Part shown: in pieces, positions 1 through 9,967 of the stretch
Layout of the letters: each line of letters opens with the position of its first letter
How positions within the stretch are numbered: the stretch's first letter is position 1
Origin: Tulasnella sp. 424
Lineage: Eukaryota > Basidiomycota > Agaricomycetes > Cantharellales > Tulasnellaceae
Reading direction: 5' to 3'
DNA length: 64,000 nt
Assembly: GCA_019633425.1 (NCBI GenBank)
Contig: WSUB01000015.1
Span: 310,001 to 374,000 of the forward strand
The notes under the pieces: generated by a model
What the model saw: only the letters and a program-made list of their open reading frames with translations
The model's database searches: none
Told to the model about the DNA's origin: nothing
Program-made: the position numbers and the translations under genes

Positions 1-1
1 G

Positions 2-1540
2 GGAGGCTTCGTTCTCATCAAGTCCAACCCCCCGGAAGGTGGAAACTCTCTTGTCCCTGCATCCGTTCCTGCTAGCGTCGCGATCTTGCCCGCAGTCTCG
101 GGTGACACCCTTCCAGCGACTACGGTCATTCAACTTCCCTTGCCCATGGTCTTCCAGCTTCAACCTCAGGGCCACCGCAGCATCCTCTACGCTCCCGAAA
201 ACGACTCGGTCGAAGTCGTCGACTTTACATCGCCTGATCTCCAAGCCAAGGAAAATCTCGCCCTCCGCGTGGGCCGCGATGGTGGAGAGCTCGTTGTCGT
301 CCCAGCCTTTGAAATCGGCAAGGCGATCGAGGAGGCTGATAAAGAGGCCGAGGATATTTGGACCGTTGGCATTCTCGAACCAGCTGTGACCTCGGTGTCG
401 ATCGAGGCGGGTAACAACTCGGGCAATGCAGAGCCGATCACGCCTACGATGGAAGAGCAAGTCATCAGTGTGCCATCTTCTGAAGCCGACGCTGAGGCCG
501 ACGCCGATGCCGACGCTGACGCTGATGCTGATGCTGAAGTCGACAGTGGCGAGGTCGTGGCCCTAGGCTCACCTATTCGTGAATCAGCTCCTCTCGCTCC
601 CGAATCCACGACTGGAACCGAAGAAGAAATCACCATGAGCGAAGTCAAGGAAGGTCCCTCGTCTCCTTCAGAGCCAGCTTCTCCTGCTACCTACCCACCG
701 ACGACATCCATCGTCAAGATCAACGACCAGCTCATTGGATCCTCTCAGCACATGTGGTTGGCGTCCCTCAAGGTTGTCTTGACCTGGGTTCACGTCCTTG
801 TTGGCCTCTGGGCAGTGTTGCTGCTTCGTCTTGGAGGTGTCAGCAAGGAGCAGGAGGAGCCCATCAAGGCCGAGACCGTCGAAGCTGAGGCTCCCACTAC
901 CGACATCGTCGACGCCGAAGGGAACTCCGTGGCTGACGCTGAAGAGAAGCCCGTTGTCGACGCTGAAGAGAAGCCGTCGGACAAGCCTGAGACCATCTCA
1001 TTGGACGAGGTGCTCGCACCTAGCCCCGAGACAGTCGAAAAGACCGAAGAGGCTGAGGATGACGATGACGATGAGGAAGAGTTCAAGTATCCTGGCGAAC
1101 AGCCCAAGTTCGTCACTTCTGCGAGCAAGTCGATTCTTACTCCTCCCATGACTCCGCCCCATCTTACCGCCAACCTCCACGTCTCTCCTCTGTCTGCGGT
1201 CGAAATAGCTCCACCCGCTAACGACGCTCCTCGACCTTCCTCGCCCACTGACGACGTGGTCGACGAGTTGAACATCAGGACCAAGCTCGTGTTCCAGCTC
1301 CCCCCGATCTCCTCTGGAAAGTTCAAGTTGGTGCTGCACCATCACGACGAGCAGTTGGAGGGCGGTTTGGACCGACTCCGCGTCACTGTTGATCGCAAGG
1401 TTGTGGCTTTGACCGCCAACACCGAGGCGGAGAGTGAGATCGGTACGCAGGTCCGGCGCGTTGCGGCGAACAGCTGGCTTGTGGATGTTGATGCTAGCAA
1501 GGTTCAAACCCGGGGCAAAGTTGAAGTTTCCGTTGCCTAA
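2..1540 (+). CDS. 3' part of an acidic protein with one membrane segment (5' end outside window)
   Basis: The frame is open from base 2 to a stop at 1538-1540, so the start lies upstream; the first in-frame candidate (TTG at 86) is not credible. The visible ~513 residues hold a beta-rich start (…VGRDGGELVVVPAF…), an Ala-Asp tract coded by 484-540, one hydrophobic span coded at about 745-830 (MWLASLKVVLTWVHVLVGL) that looks like a transmembrane helix, a Glu/Asp-rich linker with DDDDDEEE near 1057-1080, and a conserved-looking C-terminal domain from about 1260. The IWTVGILEP stretch faintly recalls the C-terminal beta domain of GH36 (raffinose synthase/Sip1-like) proteins, but this is weak. Function unknown. 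The following 480 bases carry only a T-rich presumed 3' UTR. Confidence 0.6.
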   Translation, partial: GGFVLIKSNPPEGGNSLVPASVPASVAILPAVSGDTLPATTVIQLPLPMVFQLQPQGHRSILYAPENDSVEVVDFTSPDLQAKENLALRVGRDGGELVVVPAFEIGKAIEEADKEAEDIWTVGILEPAVTSVSIEAGNNSGNAEPITPTMEEQVISVPSSEADAEADADADADADADAEVDSGEVVALGSPIRESAPLAPESTTGTEEEITMSEVKEGPSSPSEPASPATYPPTTSIVKINDQLIGSSQHMWLASLKVVLTWVHVLVGLWAVLLLRLGGVSKEQEEPIKAETVEAEAPTTDIVDAEGNSVADAEEKPVVDAEEKPSDKPETISLDEVLAPSPETVEKTEEAEDDDDDEEEFKYPGEQPKFVTSASKSILTPPMTPPHLTANLHVSPLSAVEIAPPANDAPRPSSPTDDVVDELNIRTKLVFQLPPISSGKFKLVLHHHDEQLEGGLDRLRVTVDRKVVALTANTEAESEIGTQVRRVAANSWLVDVDASKVQTRGKVEVSVA

Positions 1541-2022
1541 GCCACCAACCGTGTCCCCTGCTGAAGGCAAGGGCTCTTGATAGACGTACTCCTGCTTTCT
1601 CTTCTCATCGCTGTTCTTGTTCTTCTACTTTTTTCTTTTCTTTCCTTCCCATCTTGAGCACTTCTTCATTGTAAAACCCATCAATCGCTGCTTCCACTCT
1701 CATTGTCATTCTCGCTTTCTAGACTCCCATCGCTTCCATCCCATTCCGCATCTGCTTTCCAAAGTTCTGCTTGCCCCGAATACATCTGGCCTCACTCAGA
1801 CTCATATACACGCATGACCTGTATGCCAATTATGGTTCCCTATGCAATCGACCCAACTGTTGGGTGTGTCTGTGAACTGGGAGTGCCTGCGAATTTGCTG
1901 ACCAAACTCTTCTGTTGACAAACACCGCCTGATGAACTGAATGAACTCTTGCACCAACTCCCCACATCCATAAACAGCGGATAGCACCGCGACATCTCGT
2001 TTCTGAAACCCATTGATGCAAA
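1541..2022. other. intergenic: 3' UTR of upstream gene and promoter of F-box gene
   Basis: The T/C-rich run at 1610-1660 suits a fungal 3' region. No ORF here has a plausible start and splice structure. No TATA box is obvious ahead of the ATG at 2023. Confidence 0.4.
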
Positions 2023-3738
2023 ATGTCTCAACGTCTCCCTCTTGAGCTGATTCTGCTTGTCATAGAAGTTGGAGGTGTGGGAATCCAAGATGCGATTACC
2101 CTTCGCTCAGTAAGTCTAGTAACAACTTCAGCTCAACTGCCAGTACCATCAATGAACCTTCGAATCTCAGACATGCAGACATTTTTATGAAGCATCAAAA
2201 CAGCGCCCTTATTGGCTTTCTGTGGCAGCGGTCATGATCGACGCAGGCCATGTCTTGCTAGAATCCCCTTTCAAGCCTCTTTCCTCCTTGTCGGCGGGGG
2301 ATCTCTTCACGGTTTGTAAATCGACACAGCGTTCAATTACCAACCTTTCTTCGGAGACTCCTCGCGTTGTCTCCCACGACATTATTCCAACTCGCAACTC
2401 TTCTGACGCAGATTATGTCCTGATTTTCATGTCACTTAGCGGTGGATCCCACTTCATCACCATTCATTTAAGAGGCACCATTAAAATCTGGGACGCACGA
2501 CGTTATTCACGCGGAAATCCTGACCAGGTCCCAGAAACCGAGGCGGAGAAGCCGAACGAGGAACATCCACCAGCTGCTGTATATCGTGCAAAAGCTCCAG
2601 TGGAAGATGTGTCGTATTCTACGACCGGGAGCGCTGGAGCAAGAGTAATTCTCGCACTGCTTCTAAGCAAGGAGTAAGTGCGATTATGCCTTCTGTGTTG
2701 AACACCCGCTCAATGACCCTCCCCCAGATCTGATACAATCCAAGTAGTGGAATTTGAACTGCCTCAGGGCTTAAACCCAATTGAAGTACACGATTTTGTA
2801 GAATCTCCCGGCATTGTTGGGTTCTACATGGGTACTCTGCACGTGCAAGACAGCCTCGTGGCTGCCCTTGGAAGCGTGAACTCGGAGTCTTCCCTGCACA
2901 TCAGCGTTTTCGACTACAAACGGAATTTGATGTGGGTGATAGATACAGGCTTAGACGGATTTAAAAGACCGGTTAGTCTTTGCCCTCATTCTCTGACAGT
3001 GGTCAAGCTGACATGCAGCACTAGTGGGATATGTTCTCATGGGGAGAGGACTGGATCTTGTTCCGAGAGGACGGAAAGACCCTCACCTTCCACGCTTGGT
3101 TCGATGTCCCCCAGCTCCTTTCACAAACCCCTGAGCTACCAGGAACTCGCAGAACTATAAACCACGCGCCCGACTCTTCCAGGACCGTGGAGCTCGCAAA
3201 TCCTCTCGCCTCCGCAAACTACATCGATTGGATGACCATCCATCCTTGGAATACGCCAAATCATCGCACACGGAACCTGATTCCGGCATCTGGCTCTTCC
3301 CGTATTATTGGAGATGACGACCTACCAGCGTCCGGCCGTCTAATGTACAGACACGATATCGATCCGGATTATATATCGCATATCTTAAGGCGCCCGGAGA
3401 CGCCTATGGAACGCCCCCATCGCTTTAGCCTCGTGCTATCGGACGTAACGGAGCCCTCTCAGCCCTTAAGGTCGCTGTGGATTACAAGCACCTGTGGCAA
3501 ACGTTGGGTTTGGATAGGACGGACGAAGGAAGGCGTTCTCCAGCTCGCCACGCTCTTGCTTACAGAGATGCCAGAGCACCCTGGAACTGGAATCGAGCAC
3601 ATACGCATTCTGGATGTCCCGTTCGATCTATCTACGGTGGCTGAGTTGGACTTTTGGGACGAAACAGCTACGCTGGTACTGCTCACGAAGGAGGACTCCG
3701 CCAGAAGCGGTCACAAAATCCATCTCCTGAGATTCTGA
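2023..3738 (+). CDS. F-box-type protein, 515 aa, four exons
   Basis: Exons 2023-2109, 2171-2673, 2728-2971 and 3025-3738 join in phase (GTAAGT donors at 2110 and 2674, GTTAGT at 2972). The first 45 residues form an F-box: LPLELILLVIEVG, then LRS|TCRHFYEASKQRPYW across the first intron. F-box proteins bind Skp1 in SCF ubiquitin ligases and use the C-terminal part to hold a substrate. The remaining ~450 residues have no clear LRR or WD40 signature; they resemble the propeller-like C-terminal region common in the many F-box paralogs of Agaricomycetes. A paralog lies at 11479-13787, with the first intron at the same place. The substrate cannot be inferred. Confidence 0.8.
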
Positions 3739-4437
3739 CCGACTTCTGACGCTTATGGATTAAAATGGGGCTCATTGGGATCTTAACGGAGGCTACCGTA
3801 TATTTTGGTCCATGTAATTTATCACTACGTAACTTCTGCAGCATGTTATAGTCAACTCTTGTGGATAAACCGTAATCGTGTTGCGTTTTGTTCCAATGCC
3901 TCGTGGCATAGCATCACTGCAATCGATACAACAAGCCCCGGCCCAAAGAAAAAATTCCTGGTGGCCGACGACGGACGACAGCGGACAGCCTTTTTGGCTA
4001 CAGAACGCTTTTGAACCACCGATGCAACAGTTCTGTTGAATTCCCCGCATACTAAGCTGCATATACGGGTTTCGACTTGCAACTACACCTCGGTCGACCG
4101 GGAAAGAACATGCTCGTCGTCGTTCGAAAGGCGTTTAATTTTGTGTATAATTACAGCTTTATTTATTGATCAGAAAGTCAGAATACAATACTCAGCGATG
4201 CGGTAATCGACTGAGGTATCCGTATATGCGGAGTTCTACAATATAAGACGGAAATGCGAGTCCAAACGGATGGAGAAATCGACCAACAGAATGGAGACGC
4301 AACAACATGCGAACGAGTCGAGAGAAAAATAAACATGAAAGGAAAATAAACAATAAAGATATTAAGCGCCAGTCTCCACAACTGTCCAGCGGCGGTATTA
4401 TGCTTTCGCATAAACGAGCTGCGTCGCATCGCTTCCA
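3739..4437. other. convergent intergenic region
   Basis: AT-rich spacer between the stops of the plus-strand F-box gene and the minus-strand F-box gene. No supported gene, repeat or RNA is visible. Confidence 0.35.
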
Positions 4438-6300
4438 TCAGGGTGCCAAATCGCCAGCTGTCCTCCCGTTTTCCTTCGACACCCCCAAACGCCCCTCGAG
4501 CCTTCTTCCCGTTCTGAGCTCATCGGCCTGCTTCTGCACCAGATCGACCCACTCATACACTCCTCCACGATCCTTAGTCCTGATCCGAATTCGAAACGAC
4601 GGTCCTTTTCCTGCCACACCATCAGCGAAGGAACCTGACCTCCACTCAAATATCGGCGTCGTGCCTGGGATATCTTGCCAGTCAAACCACTGACGCTCTC
4701 CTTCCGGGTAGACGAAATTGCTGGCTATACGCTTTCGGAGCGTGTCGAAGAAGTGCTGCCAACTGAACCCCAGCAGGTTCCACTCCAACCGTGACGTGGT
4801 CGTGGCACCACTGCTCTGGATCGTCGAGCTCCTCAGCTGATCTAAATCGACTGCGATATCGTATTCCGTGCAATTGGGTGCATTGAGTCGAGTGAAGAGT
4901 TGTCCGAACTCGGCCGAGGTGTCGAGCGTCGAGAAGGAGAACGACTCCAATCCCGGCAAGTTGAAGACCTCGATGTCCTGCTTCAATCTTTCTTCTCCGA
5001 TGGCGAACTTGATGTTGACAAGCTTGAGGTCTCGAATGGTGTGATTTATGGCAAGGACGCCGATCAGGTGTATGGTGTTGACCCACGATGGGTTGACGAC
5101 GTGCAAGCGTTCCAGCTGGCGGGCGTACGTGTAGTCCACAAGATCGGGTGTCACCCCGTGGACGCACAGGACACGCAGATTCGGTGCGGCACTCTTGAAG
5201 CCCAACGGGTTCCAGGGCGAGAGCGGCATGTTGTTCCTGGTCCCGACGTAGACTTCTTTGAGGCCGGGGGCGGGCCTGGCGGGGTCGAACAAAGCGCGGA
5301 CAAGATGGTTCCCTTTGCCAGCGGGGAAGTCCATCACGACAAGAGACATCCATCTCTGGCGGTTACGTTCAACCCTATCGATGAACTTGCTGAATCCGCG
5401 AAGCTCCCCGTCGGTTGGTTCCAACCTCGCGGTGCTCGCGAAGAGTGCAATCTCGACCCCCTCGTTCTTCGACCGGGCTAGGTACGTATCCACAACGTCG
5501 AGTGGTATGACGTTCGCCACGTGCGCCCAAACTTTGGGAAGTTCTTCGATCGTGCGTTCCCATCTTTTGCAGACCTTCATCAAGCTGTAAACCTGCCCGT
5601 AGTACAGCTCGATGCTCCGAGAGGTGTATCCGGGTTCAATCTCGTGGACACGGGGGACGGCGGGTAGAGTGAATTGGAGAATGGCTTTCTGAACTTCCGG
5701 CGACAGGTCATGGAAGGATTTGCGTGGATGTGATGGGGTGACGTTGAGCAACCGGTACGCGAGCTTCGGTCCGGACAGTAGGCTTAAATCCGTTGGCGGC
5801 GAAGTCGACGCTTTCTCGGAGGAAAGATTCCTGCCCAACTTTGCCTTTTTGTCTGCATAGCAAGTCAACCGTTGACATAAATGATCCGGCAATAGTGGAG
5901 GAGGCAGATCGAACTTACTTGGAGGTGGGGTTGGATCAAGTGTTCCCTGGGACTGGGGAAGGAGTTGTCGAGAGCTGTCTAGATCTGTCGACACCCGGAG
6001 AAGGGAGGCGCGAACGATGTCAATAACCAAGCTCGTAAGGCCTAGAAGTTCGTACTATCTGACCTCGTTGAGCAGGCTTAGATTCGGTCGACGGCTCAGA
6101 TGTTCTCGTTGATGATTTCAACTCAGTGGCCCCTGCTTCAAATGCGGTCCCAGATGACGTCTCCGCACCACGAGAAGCTGGAGGGAAGAGAGACACGATG
6201 TTGGTCATATTTTAGGCGACGCTGGAGCACATACGCCCTAACACTCACCACTGTCGGATTCGGCGAACTGAGGCACTGGGTCGTCGACGAAACTAGACAT
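4438..6300 (-). CDS. F-box-like protein, 548 aa, four exons
   Basis: Exons read on the minus strand: 6300-6249, 6177-6064, 5984-5919 and 5852-4438; all junctions keep frame (phase 1 each). The N-terminal ~85 residues are low-complexity, starting MSSFVDDPVPQF. Next comes an F-box-like region (HDLSPEVQKAILQFTLPAV … YSLMKVCKRWERTIEELPKVW), the pattern of agaricomycete F-box proteins, with a tail of leucine-containing repeats (LRVLCVHGV, LERLHVV, LKLVNI) suggesting irregular LRR-like substrate binding. The likely role is SCF substrate recognition; the substrate is unknown. The ATG overlaps the TAG of the upstream minus-strand gene. A start at 6030 would be TTG and would retain a perfect intron (GTAAGT…TGCAG, 5918-5853), so it was rejected. 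Confidence 0.72.
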
Positions 6301-7282
6301 CGCACTGTAAAAATACATCTGATTGGGAGGACTCCGAGCTCGTTGATGGCGAAGGTGATGCCCTGTCAACAGCCGCGTCAAAGGAGAGGTTGGCTGGTTC
6401 TGTGCAAGACCAAATCACCCATTCGAGTTAGTATTCCGGAAAAGAAAATGCAGACGACGACCAAAGTTACCAAAATCGACATCAACAGTAGAAGGAGGTG
6501 GAGTTTGAGCTTCGTTCTCCGAAAGCTTTGGTGACTGGAGAGGCTGGGTCAAGCGGGGCGTCGCTACTAGAGTGCGGCGGGGAGCAGAATGGACGTAAGT
6601 ATCTGACATGGTTGCCGCCACGGGGTCGCATAGATAATCTAACCTTCTTGAGAGTCTCCAGAGCTACTTCCGGGGGCTTTCCTGGAGATAGTTGACGTGG
6701 CGGCTAGTTGGGCAGGGTCAATCGAGGACGAGACGGATAGAGGTTCGAAGGTAGAGAAGAGAAAAACGTCAAGTCAGTCGTGAGATTAAGCAATAGCGAA
6801 GAGAATGCATGACTTGCACTCACTTTCAGGAATCGCAAGGATGCTTTCAGCGACGAACTCACGCAGCCGAGAGACTTCCCCTGGTTCCTTGCTACCCGGT
6901 ATCAAAACAACTTTGCGGCACTTAAACCCCTGGAGGGTGTTGTCTTCCTCCGTAAAGCGATTTGCGGCCTCTAATGTCGAAGCTAATATCCACCAATTTG
7001 CTGATCTGGGGTCATTGGTAACCGTGGCGAGTCTGACGTCCAACTCGGTCAGCCTCCCCGGGCAACAGGATGTTACGCAAGAAGGAAAAGAGAAACGCGC
7101 CTGTCAACAACGTATACCGCTTTCTCCACATCTATTCGTGCCTTCGACAGCTTTGGATTCTTGGGGACGAGTATGACGCTTCTCGCGAATAGGCCGTCGA
7201 CTCGGCGGCGAAACTCGTGAATGGTGTTGGAGCTGCTGTTATCGAGCTCGCTGGACATCGTGGCAAGTTTCTCTGAATCCAT
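6293..7282 (-). CDS. uncharacterised 227-aa protein, five exons
   Basis: Minus-strand exons 7282-7118, 7043-6824, 6703-6644, 6602-6471 and 6399-6293 join in frame; donors GTATAC, GTGAGT, GTTAGA and GTAACT, acceptors all AG. The product starts MDSEKLATMSSELDN, has a folded-looking first half (VILVPKNPKLSK, SANWWILASTLEAANRF, CRKVVLIPGSKEPGE) and a Ser/Thr/Pro-rich second half. I do not recognise a family. Its first exon and upstream region (about 7090-7390) are duplicated at 14700-15010, where both start codons are lost. Its stop overlaps the ATG of the F-box gene at 4438-6300, so the two could share a transcript. Reasonable as a gene because the five-exon model closes exactly, but there is no homology support. 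Confidence 0.5.
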
Positions 7283-7421
7283 AAGCTACGGCGGATGATT
7301 TGCTGCTCGGGAGAGGAGGAAGGGGGAGGGGGTTTCAACAGTAAAGAGGCCACTGACACGAACGGACTTTTCAGCCGCCTAGGGGTCAGTTATGTAATCA
7401 ATTGATTCTCAATCCACCCAA

Positions 7422-8830
7422 CAGTGCACCCCGCGACCAAACAATTCCATCTTGCGCTCTGATCGAAGGGCAGCGACGAGAAATTCTCTACATCATTAAC
7501 TTTCTTCTTGGGGGGAAAAACTCGACCCACGACCCCGAGTCCTCCGACAACGATGACGTTCAAAACATACGGTCGTCCACCCGGCTGCGGGTTTAAAACT
7601 GAATACTAGCGATGTCTTTGAGTCACTCTCCCGAATGAATAGCTAGTCCTTCGCTTTGTTTTCTCTCCTTTAGGAGAGTCCGACATCGATGACGCTAAAC
7701 CATCCGGTCGCCATCCGGGCTGCGGGTCCAAAACTGAATACCAGCGATGATCACGCTCCCGAATAGCCGGCCCTTCGCGTAAAATGTGGAACCGACTCGC
7801 GGCAGGTGATATGGCACGTCTTTCTCCTACCACGTCCTTCTCCTCCTACCACCTCCCCCTTCAAGCGTCTCACAAGTTGATACCTTACCCAGCACCATCG
7901 AAGTGGTGCCGCGGTGTACCCTGTATTTCTTGGTCAGTCCTAATGAACCAACTGGTGATAACGATGTCCTCTAATCCTCCCTTCAGCTCGTTTGACAGGC
8001 TACACTTAGGAACGAACCGTGCCCTCCGAGTTTGATACGACCGTGAGGACCGGCGTATCACTCTTGACGCCGTTTAGAAGAGACGTTTGGTCCGGGTTCC
8101 GCCCTCGGGTAGCCGGCGATCTAGTAAAGTCTCCGCGCAAGCTGGGTTTCCTGGTTTGCGTTCTCTGCCGGTATTTGACGAAGCTGACGCTTTGTCATGT
8201 ACGTGTCCCGACGCTCGAATCATGCTCGAGTTTTTCCTCAGTGTCAAGACACAGCGAAGGAAAGCAGAAGCTTCTCCTTTCCTTCCCTGTGTCTTGACAC
8301 TGTTTTCTTATTTTTTCTTCTTTTCTTTTCTTCTCTTTGTTGCGTCTTCACGCTGTTTTTTTTGGGGCTCCAAGTCGTTCTGCGGGCCTCCACGTGGTGA
8401 GCCCTGGTAACACTCTTTCCCATCCCAGAGCGGGAAAGGTGGCTAGACCGCAGGCGCACCTGTAATTTACGCTTGAGATCAATACATCTTTGCCACTCTG
8501 TTCGACCGGAGGCGCCTTATCCAGCTGCTGAGATTTCCTTAGACCCTCTAAATTAAGCTGTACGGCCCTAAGCTCCGGTTTGGGGTTCCCCATGTGTTTC
8601 AACAACTTGAGGTGCGACGTCGACCTTCACACAAGTAACGCAAGGGCTAAGAGTAAAGCCACATGCCTAGCGCGGTAACTCTCCAAACAGCCTAGCCACA
8701 TCCCATATCTCCGCCATCATTGAATAGGCGTCTCGCCAACCTCCTTGTGTCCAAGAGCAATACATCCGAGAGGGTACCTGATCCGCGACACCTGTTGTTC
8801 TGCCGAGCCCAGAGTGTAACAATGGTGGGT
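7422..8830. repeat. unclassified dispersed repeat, copy A
   Basis: Closely similar to 9968-11253 over its whole length and to 9120-9950 in part. It begins near a CCCCGCGACCAAACAA motif and ends at TGGTGGGTTCT, exactly where the ATG17 fragment begins. Inside, about 7536-7650 is duplicated as 7672-7785, and the 64-bp palindrome is at 8239-8302. No reverse transcriptase, integrase or transposase ORF and no tRNA-like region is visible. It could be a non-autonomous element or a segmental/subterminal repeat. Confidence 0.7.
8239..8302. repeat. 64-nt near-perfect palindrome (copy A)
   Basis: Two 32-nt arms meet with no spacer at AAGCTT (centre between 8270 and 8271). The arms begin CAGTGTCAAGACACAG and differ at only two positions. 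Conserved in all three repeat copies. Confidence 0.9.
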
Positions 8831-8837
8831 TCTGGTA

Positions 8838-9025
8838 AACGCCGACGGCGAGGTCGCACAACAGGAGTTCTCTGGTGCCCACCACGACGATGAAATGGCC
8901 GACCTCGTCACTTTAGCTTTGCAATCCAAAAAAAGCGTTGCAACGTTCGGGTGCAAATGCCGTAGCCAAAGCATTCAACCACTCTGATCCGATCGTTCGC
9001 CTGCGGTGTTCCGTGATCGCCAGAT
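8838..9025 (+). pseudogene. decayed fragment of ATG17 exon 1
   Basis: About 150 bases match the start of the intact ATG17 gene (20868-21035), from GTAAACGCCGACGGCGAGG to the codons for the AVAKHSTTL region, but substitutions and indels break the frame. It sits immediately after repeat copy A. Its last ~30 bases (TCGTTCGCCTGCGGTGTT) also occur in the second fragment at 20165-20350 but not in the real gene, so the two fragments derive from each other or from one captured copy. Confidence 0.75.
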
Positions 9026-9119
9026 CCGAATCCGCATCAACGACCGGAACCTACCCCAGTTTATTCCGCAACGAATACCCGCTTCACGCGTAGAAGCCAT
9101 GGCGCTGTCGCTCTCGTCT

Positions 9120-9950
9120 CTTCCTCTTCCATCACCACTCCTCAACGTCCTACCTGGGAAGGTTCTTCCCTTGGCACCATTGTCATGGTGCAGCGATGTG
9201 GCGCGGGTTTCTTGGTAGGTCTTAATAACCCGGACACCCAAGGCTTGTTCGCTGATCATCCGTTTAGCTCGTTGACGTGCCACGTCCAGGATTCAACGAC
9301 GCTCCCTCCGAGTTTGATACGTGTGTGTGGTTCTTCGTATCACTCTTGATGCCCCCCCATAAGCAGTTGTTGGACCGGGCTTGACCTGGGTACTCCTTCT
9401 CTAAAGTCACCTCGCGAGTTAGGCCTCCTGGCTCGTGTTCGCTGCCGGGATTTGACGAAGCTGTCGCTTTGTCATGTACGTGTCCCGACGCTCGAATCAT
9501 GCTCGAGTTTTTCCTCAGTGTCAAGACACAGCGAAGGAAAGGAGAAAGCTTCTCCTTTCCTTCCCTGTGTCTTGACACTGTTTTCTTATTTTTTATCTTT
9601 TATTCCTTTTCTTCGTTGCGTCTTGACGCTGTTTTTTTGGGGCTCCAAGTCGTTCTGCGGGCCTCCTCGTGGTGAGCCCTGGTAACACTCTTTCCCGTCT
9701 CACAGCGGGAAAGGTGGCTAGACCGCAGGCGCATTCTGTACGATCGAACTTAATATATCTTTTCTACCTTAACGAGCTGCTGAGGTACCCTTCGACTCTC
9801 CGAAGTAGGCTGTACGCCCCCAAACTTTGGGAGTTCTTTGCATTTCCTACAACGACTTGAGGGGTGACTTCTAAACAAATAGCGTCAGCGCCACTAGTAA
9901 ACGATCGGAGCCGAAAGCTTAAGCCATAAATTAATTGACACGTATTGACA
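9120..9950. repeat. unclassified dispersed repeat, copy B (diverged, shorter)
   Basis: Collinear with copies A and C from the CACCAT…GGTGC motif onward but more diverged. Strongest conservation is 9425-9720, around the palindrome, the GCGTCTTGACGC motif and the TTTCCCG…CGGGAAA hairpin. It runs directly into copy C. Confidence 0.7.
9516..9580. repeat. 65-nt palindrome (copy B)
   Basis: Same sequence as in copies A and C, with one extra A at the centre and one of the two arm mismatches restored to pairing. Confidence 0.9.
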
Positions 9951-9967
9951 GATCACGAGCACCGAAA

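Noticed and set aside
187..648. 153-aa minus-strand frame opposite the acidic protein
   Set aside because: It is the antisense shadow of the Ala-Asp tract (reads as Ser-Ala repeats) with no start context or splice sites.
6031..6060. TTG-initiated start for the F-box gene near 6030
   Set aside because: Keeping it would retain a textbook 66-nt intron; splicing to upstream exons restores an ATG at 6300 and exact frame.
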